Positions 5,541 through 7,673 of a stretch of 7,673 nucleotides of DNA are shown in pieces. Below the pieces are notes generated by a model. That model had not been told where the DNA came from and made no database searches. It worked only from the letters and a program-made list of their open reading frames with translations. A program made the translations under genes and the position numbers. The stretch is from Alphaproteobacteria bacterium. Lineage in GTDB: Bacteria > Pseudomonadota > Alphaproteobacteria > Micavibrionales > CSBR16-224. Position 1 is the first letter of the stretch, and each line of letters starts with the position of its first letter. The stretch spans positions 1 to 7,673 of the forward strand of contig SBHI01000031.1 in assembly GCA_006226225.1 (NCBI GenBank), in the 5' to 3' direction.

Positions 5541-6623
5541 ATGTTTGTGAAAAGAAAAATACTTCATCCATTTATTTCTCTAGCAACATTTTTTACTGTT
5601 TTCCTGATTAGCAACACATCTGTTTTTGCCCAAGCAGTAACGCTGACCCCCTTAAGTGATATGGATATGGGGATCGCTGGCAAGAGTGCTGGCGCAGTCG
5701 GAAATTTGACAATGAACACAAACGGGTCGCTCATTTGCGACGCTGGCTTTACCTGCCCGTCAACTGGTGTTGTTGGAAGTCTGCAAGCTACAGGGCCTGC
5801 AGGTAGCCGTTTCCGTGTTCGCTGTGTAGGAAATAGCAAACGATTACGCAACAGTGTGGGCACAGATGGCTCTTTGAATCAGGATGCAGATGAAATCTAT
5901 ATCCGCATTGGATCAGGAACAGAATTACTGTGCTTACAAGGTGCATGGACATTTGATGGCACTGTCTCCGCCAACCCCGCAGAGAATGTGATTTATGTCG
6001 GGATGCGTTTTGTAGCAAGTGATGCCCGCCTAAATGGTCAATATTCCATGAGCGCTCACCCTCGTGGCGAATTAGGTATCCGCATACGTATTGGCAGTAC
6101 GCGTATTACACAAACAATCGATGGGCTGATTATTTTTGAAGGCATATTAGGGATAATCGGTGCTGTCAGTATGGACTTCGGGTCAATTCAAGTGACTGGA
6201 ACTCCAACTGCGGGAGACAGGGTAGAATTGGGTACGAATAGCACAATGAGCTCTTTTGGTAATTTCGCTGCCCAGACGACTGGAACTGCTGGAGAAGCAA
6301 CCATCAGCGGTGTTGCTACAGGTGATACTGTTGAAGTTTATTGCAGCCAAACGGCTACATTAGCCGGACCAGGAAGCAGTGCAATCAATGTAACAGGGCT
6401 AGAAGTCGACACAGAGGATGCTCTTAGTCCTTATGGGGGTGGAGCAAGCTGTAACGGCTCTGGTAGTGCAGCAATGAGCTTCATACATATACCTGGCACA
6501 CGCGATCAAGTCTATCTTGGAGGTGTACTAAACGGCGGAACAGCTTCGGGAACGATTGAAGGGAATTACAGCACCTCAAACCCTGGCGGAAGCTTTATTG
6601 ATGTTACATTTGTAAAACTATAA
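5541..6623 (+). CDS. Secreted protein with two DUF4402-like halves
   Basis: This 360-residue exported protein has a Sec signal peptide at 1-30 or 1-32 (basic MFVKRK, a hydrophobic core, then SVFAQA, with cleavage after A30 or A32). The mature part is two homologous beta-rich halves, about 35-172 and 207-360. Each starts with a MDMG or MDFG strand, runs through Gly/Ser/Thr-rich sequence and ends with a VYxGG/VYVG strand and an NGQYS or GNYS motif. The final VYLGGVLNGG...GNYS...FIDVTFVKL strands resemble DUF4402, a domain of surface or secreted proteins of unknown function. Equivalent cysteines recur in the halves (C95/C131 and C268/C304), with an extra C66/C72 pair in the first, consistent with periplasmic disulfides. 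A pilin- or adhesin-like role is possible but no chaperone or usher gene is visible. The Shine-Dalgarno is weak; the start is fixed by the signal peptide. Confidence 0.82.
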   Translation: MFVKRKILHPFISLATFFTVFLISNTSVFAQAVTLTPLSDMDMGIAGKSAGAVGNLTMNTNGSLICDAGFTCPSTGVVGSLQATGPAGSRFRVRCVGNSKRLRNSVGTDGSLNQDADEIYIRIGSGTELLCLQGAWTFDGTVSANPAENVIYVGMRFVASDARLNGQYSMSAHPRGELGIRIRIGSTRITQTIDGLIIFEGILGIIGAVSMDFGSIQVTGTPTAGDRVELGTNSTMSSFGNFAAQTTGTAGEATISGVATGDTVEVYCSQTATLAGPGSSAINVTGLEVDTEDALSPYGGGASCNGSGSAAMSFIHIPGTRDQVYLGGVLNGGTASGTIEGNYSTSNPGGSFIDVTFVKL

Positions 6624-6636
6624 TAGCCTTGAAGCC

Positions 6637-7260
6637 ATGAAAAAGAAGAGAACACCCAAGTACCTAAGAGGTAGCAGCAAACACGATGGGCGGTATGACG
6701 ACTTTGTTGAGCATTGCCGTTACGGTAAAAAGCCGCACTATACAGGTCTAGACGTTGAGGCTGACTTACTGACCGGGAACTGTTACCTTCATTGGCATTC
6801 CCCTGTTGAGTGCCGGATAGCCGGTACGGCCATTCCCGCTGATATTACACACCAGCGGCCAGCAACGCTTCATGTAACGCACTACTACGATGTGAAGCGA
6901 ATATGCCGCCTTTGCAAACAACCTTTTATCTTTTTCGCACAAGAGCAAAAACATTGGTATGAAGAGCTTGGTTTTCCGTTAGAGGTCGATAGTGTCGTAT
7001 GCCAACCATGCCGCCGTAAACAAAGAGGGATAGCAAAGAAACGTACGAGGTATGAGGAGTTGTTTCATATCAAAGAGCGTACAGCTGAAGAAACATTGGA
7101 AATGGCTGAATGCTGCGTTACCCTTATTGAGGAGAAGATTTTTAATGAGGGGAAAGTACAGGATGTTAGAAGACTACTTAAAGAAGCTGAGGGCTTTAAC
7201 GTTAAATTACAGGAGCAGTTACGTAGCAGAATAGAGCGCTTACCTTCAACAGCTTTATAG
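6637..7260 (+). CDS. Zinc-ribbon (zf-trcl-type) protein of unknown role
   Basis: This 207-residue soluble protein has a zinc-ribbon core at about residues 84-130. CxxC at C90/C93 and CxxC at C122/C125 flank the conserved YYDVKRICRLCKQPFIFF and EQKHWYEELGF segments typical of the probable zinc-binding domain zf-trcl. The upstream block GTAIPADITHQ and the GKKPHYTGLDVE stretch are also features I associate with a family of zinc-ribbon proteins of this size. After the ribbon come a basic patch and a helical, charge-rich C-terminus (about 145-205) with coiled-coil potential. All four zinc ligands are present. The start lies 13 bp after the secreted-protein stop, so co-transcription is likely; the Shine-Dalgarno is poor. 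The molecular role is not established. Nucleic-acid or protein binding is a guess based on ribbon folds. Confidence 0.85.
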   Translation: MKKKRTPKYLRGSSKHDGRYDDFVEHCRYGKKPHYTGLDVEADLLTGNCYLHWHSPVECRIAGTAIPADITHQRPATLHVTHYYDVKRICRLCKQPFIFFAQEQKHWYEELGFPLEVDSVVCQPCRRKQRGIAKKRTRYEELFHIKERTAEETLEMAECCVTLIEEKIFNEGKVQDVRRLLKEAEGFNVKLQEQLRSRIERLPSTAL

Positions 7261-7311
7261 GGCTAATTTAATGCGGCCTACAGAATACTACTGTTCAACC
7301 GAGGAAGAAAA

Positions 7312-7673
7312 TTGGACAACCCAAGCAAAATAGTTAGCGGCAGTAACGATATACTTGACGCAAGCAACCAGTGGCCAAACTTCCATGATGCCGAGGTCAG
7401 AGACTTTAGTATCGTGCGCGGTGAAGTAAACCCGGATAAAGGCCTTTACACAGGTCCGCAGATTACAACAAGACTGATGCTATGCGCCCTCAAAGAGCCT
7501 TACGAGGTTATATTCACCTTTCAAGACTGCCAGAACATTGTAATGGCTGACTTTGGTAACCAAAACCCCATCATGGATCTTACCATTGAATTAGAGGAAA
7601 GAGGGTATTTGACTGATGGCAATAAAATGTCACCCTATATCGTGGTGAATTTCTTGCCCGTCCTGCCCGATGG
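7312..7673 (+). CDS. Imm50-like immunity protein, TTG start, 3' end beyond window
   Basis: An open frame from TTG 7312 runs to the right edge (120 full codons). Near its start is NQWPNFHDAEVRDFSI (residues 19-34), the WPxFHDAEV hallmark I associate with Imm50 immunity proteins, and later VIFTFQDCQNIVMADFGNQN (66-85), matching the family's second conserved strand pair. Imm50 proteins are predicted to protect cells from toxins delivered by polymorphic-toxin systems; their targets are largely unproven. No ATG precedes the motif in this frame back to the stop at 7264. TTG is preceded by GAGGAA at 7301-7306 with good spacing, so TTG is the likely start. The zinc-ribbon gene ends 51 bp upstream with no terminator between. 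No matching toxin gene is visible. The family call is by motif recognition, not by a search. Confidence 0.78.
   Translation, partial: MDNPSKIVSGSNDILDASNQWPNFHDAEVRDFSIVRGEVNPDKGLYTGPQITTRLMLCALKEPYEVIFTFQDCQNIVMADFGNQNPIMDLTIELEERGYLTDGNKMSPYIVVNFLPVLPD

Noticed and set aside
7271..7333. 20-codon open frame starting MRPTEYYC
   Set aside because: It lacks a Shine-Dalgarno of its own and overlaps the start of the Imm50-like gene in another frame.
4850..7673. Search for insertion sequence, integrase, tRNA attachment site or CRISPR repeats
   Set aside because: No transposase or integrase motif, terminal inverted repeat, tRNA-like fold or regularly spaced repeat was found. The accessory character rests only on composition and gene content.

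Overview
The window reads like a chromosomal segment of an alphaproteobacterium of intermediate GC content. The protein styles support this: a DUF4173-type membrane protein followed by an OmpR-type response regulator and a sensor kinase, and an alphaproteobacterial-looking AtpH. A more precise placement is not possible from sequence reading alone. Every gene I can support lies on the + strand.

Region 1 (1 to about 3953) is a signalling module. The 3' end of an unrecognised gene overlaps, through an ATGA junction, a large polytopic DUF4173/DUF4153-type membrane protein. A sigma70-like promoter that overlaps the stop codon of that gene (TTGACC-17 bp-TATGAT) precedes an OmpR-family response regulator. 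The regulator overlaps its cognate membrane histidine kinase by 10 bp. I infer that the kinase senses an envelope or periplasmic signal, that the regulator acts on DNA, and that the membrane protein is an accessory or target.

Region 2 (about 3954 to 4850) carries atpH, the delta subunit of F1-ATPase, with its own extended -10 promoter and a palindrome upstream. The usual next gene, atpA, is absent. A 73-codon, two-helix membrane protein follows 15 bp after the atpH stop, and then a weak hairpin-plus-T terminator closes the unit.

Region 3 (about 4850 to the right edge) looks like accessory DNA, more AT-rich and with different gene content. It holds a small protein that appears to be translated from a leaderless transcript, a secreted protein made of two DUF4402-like halves with paired cysteines, a zinc-ribbon (zf-trcl-type) protein, and the start of an Imm50-like immunity protein that begins at TTG and runs off the window. 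The last three are closely spaced and may be one transcript. No toxin, transposase, integrase, CRISPR array or RNA gene was found. The best candidate for something unusual is this immunity-like cluster sitting where the rest of the ATP synthase operon would be expected.
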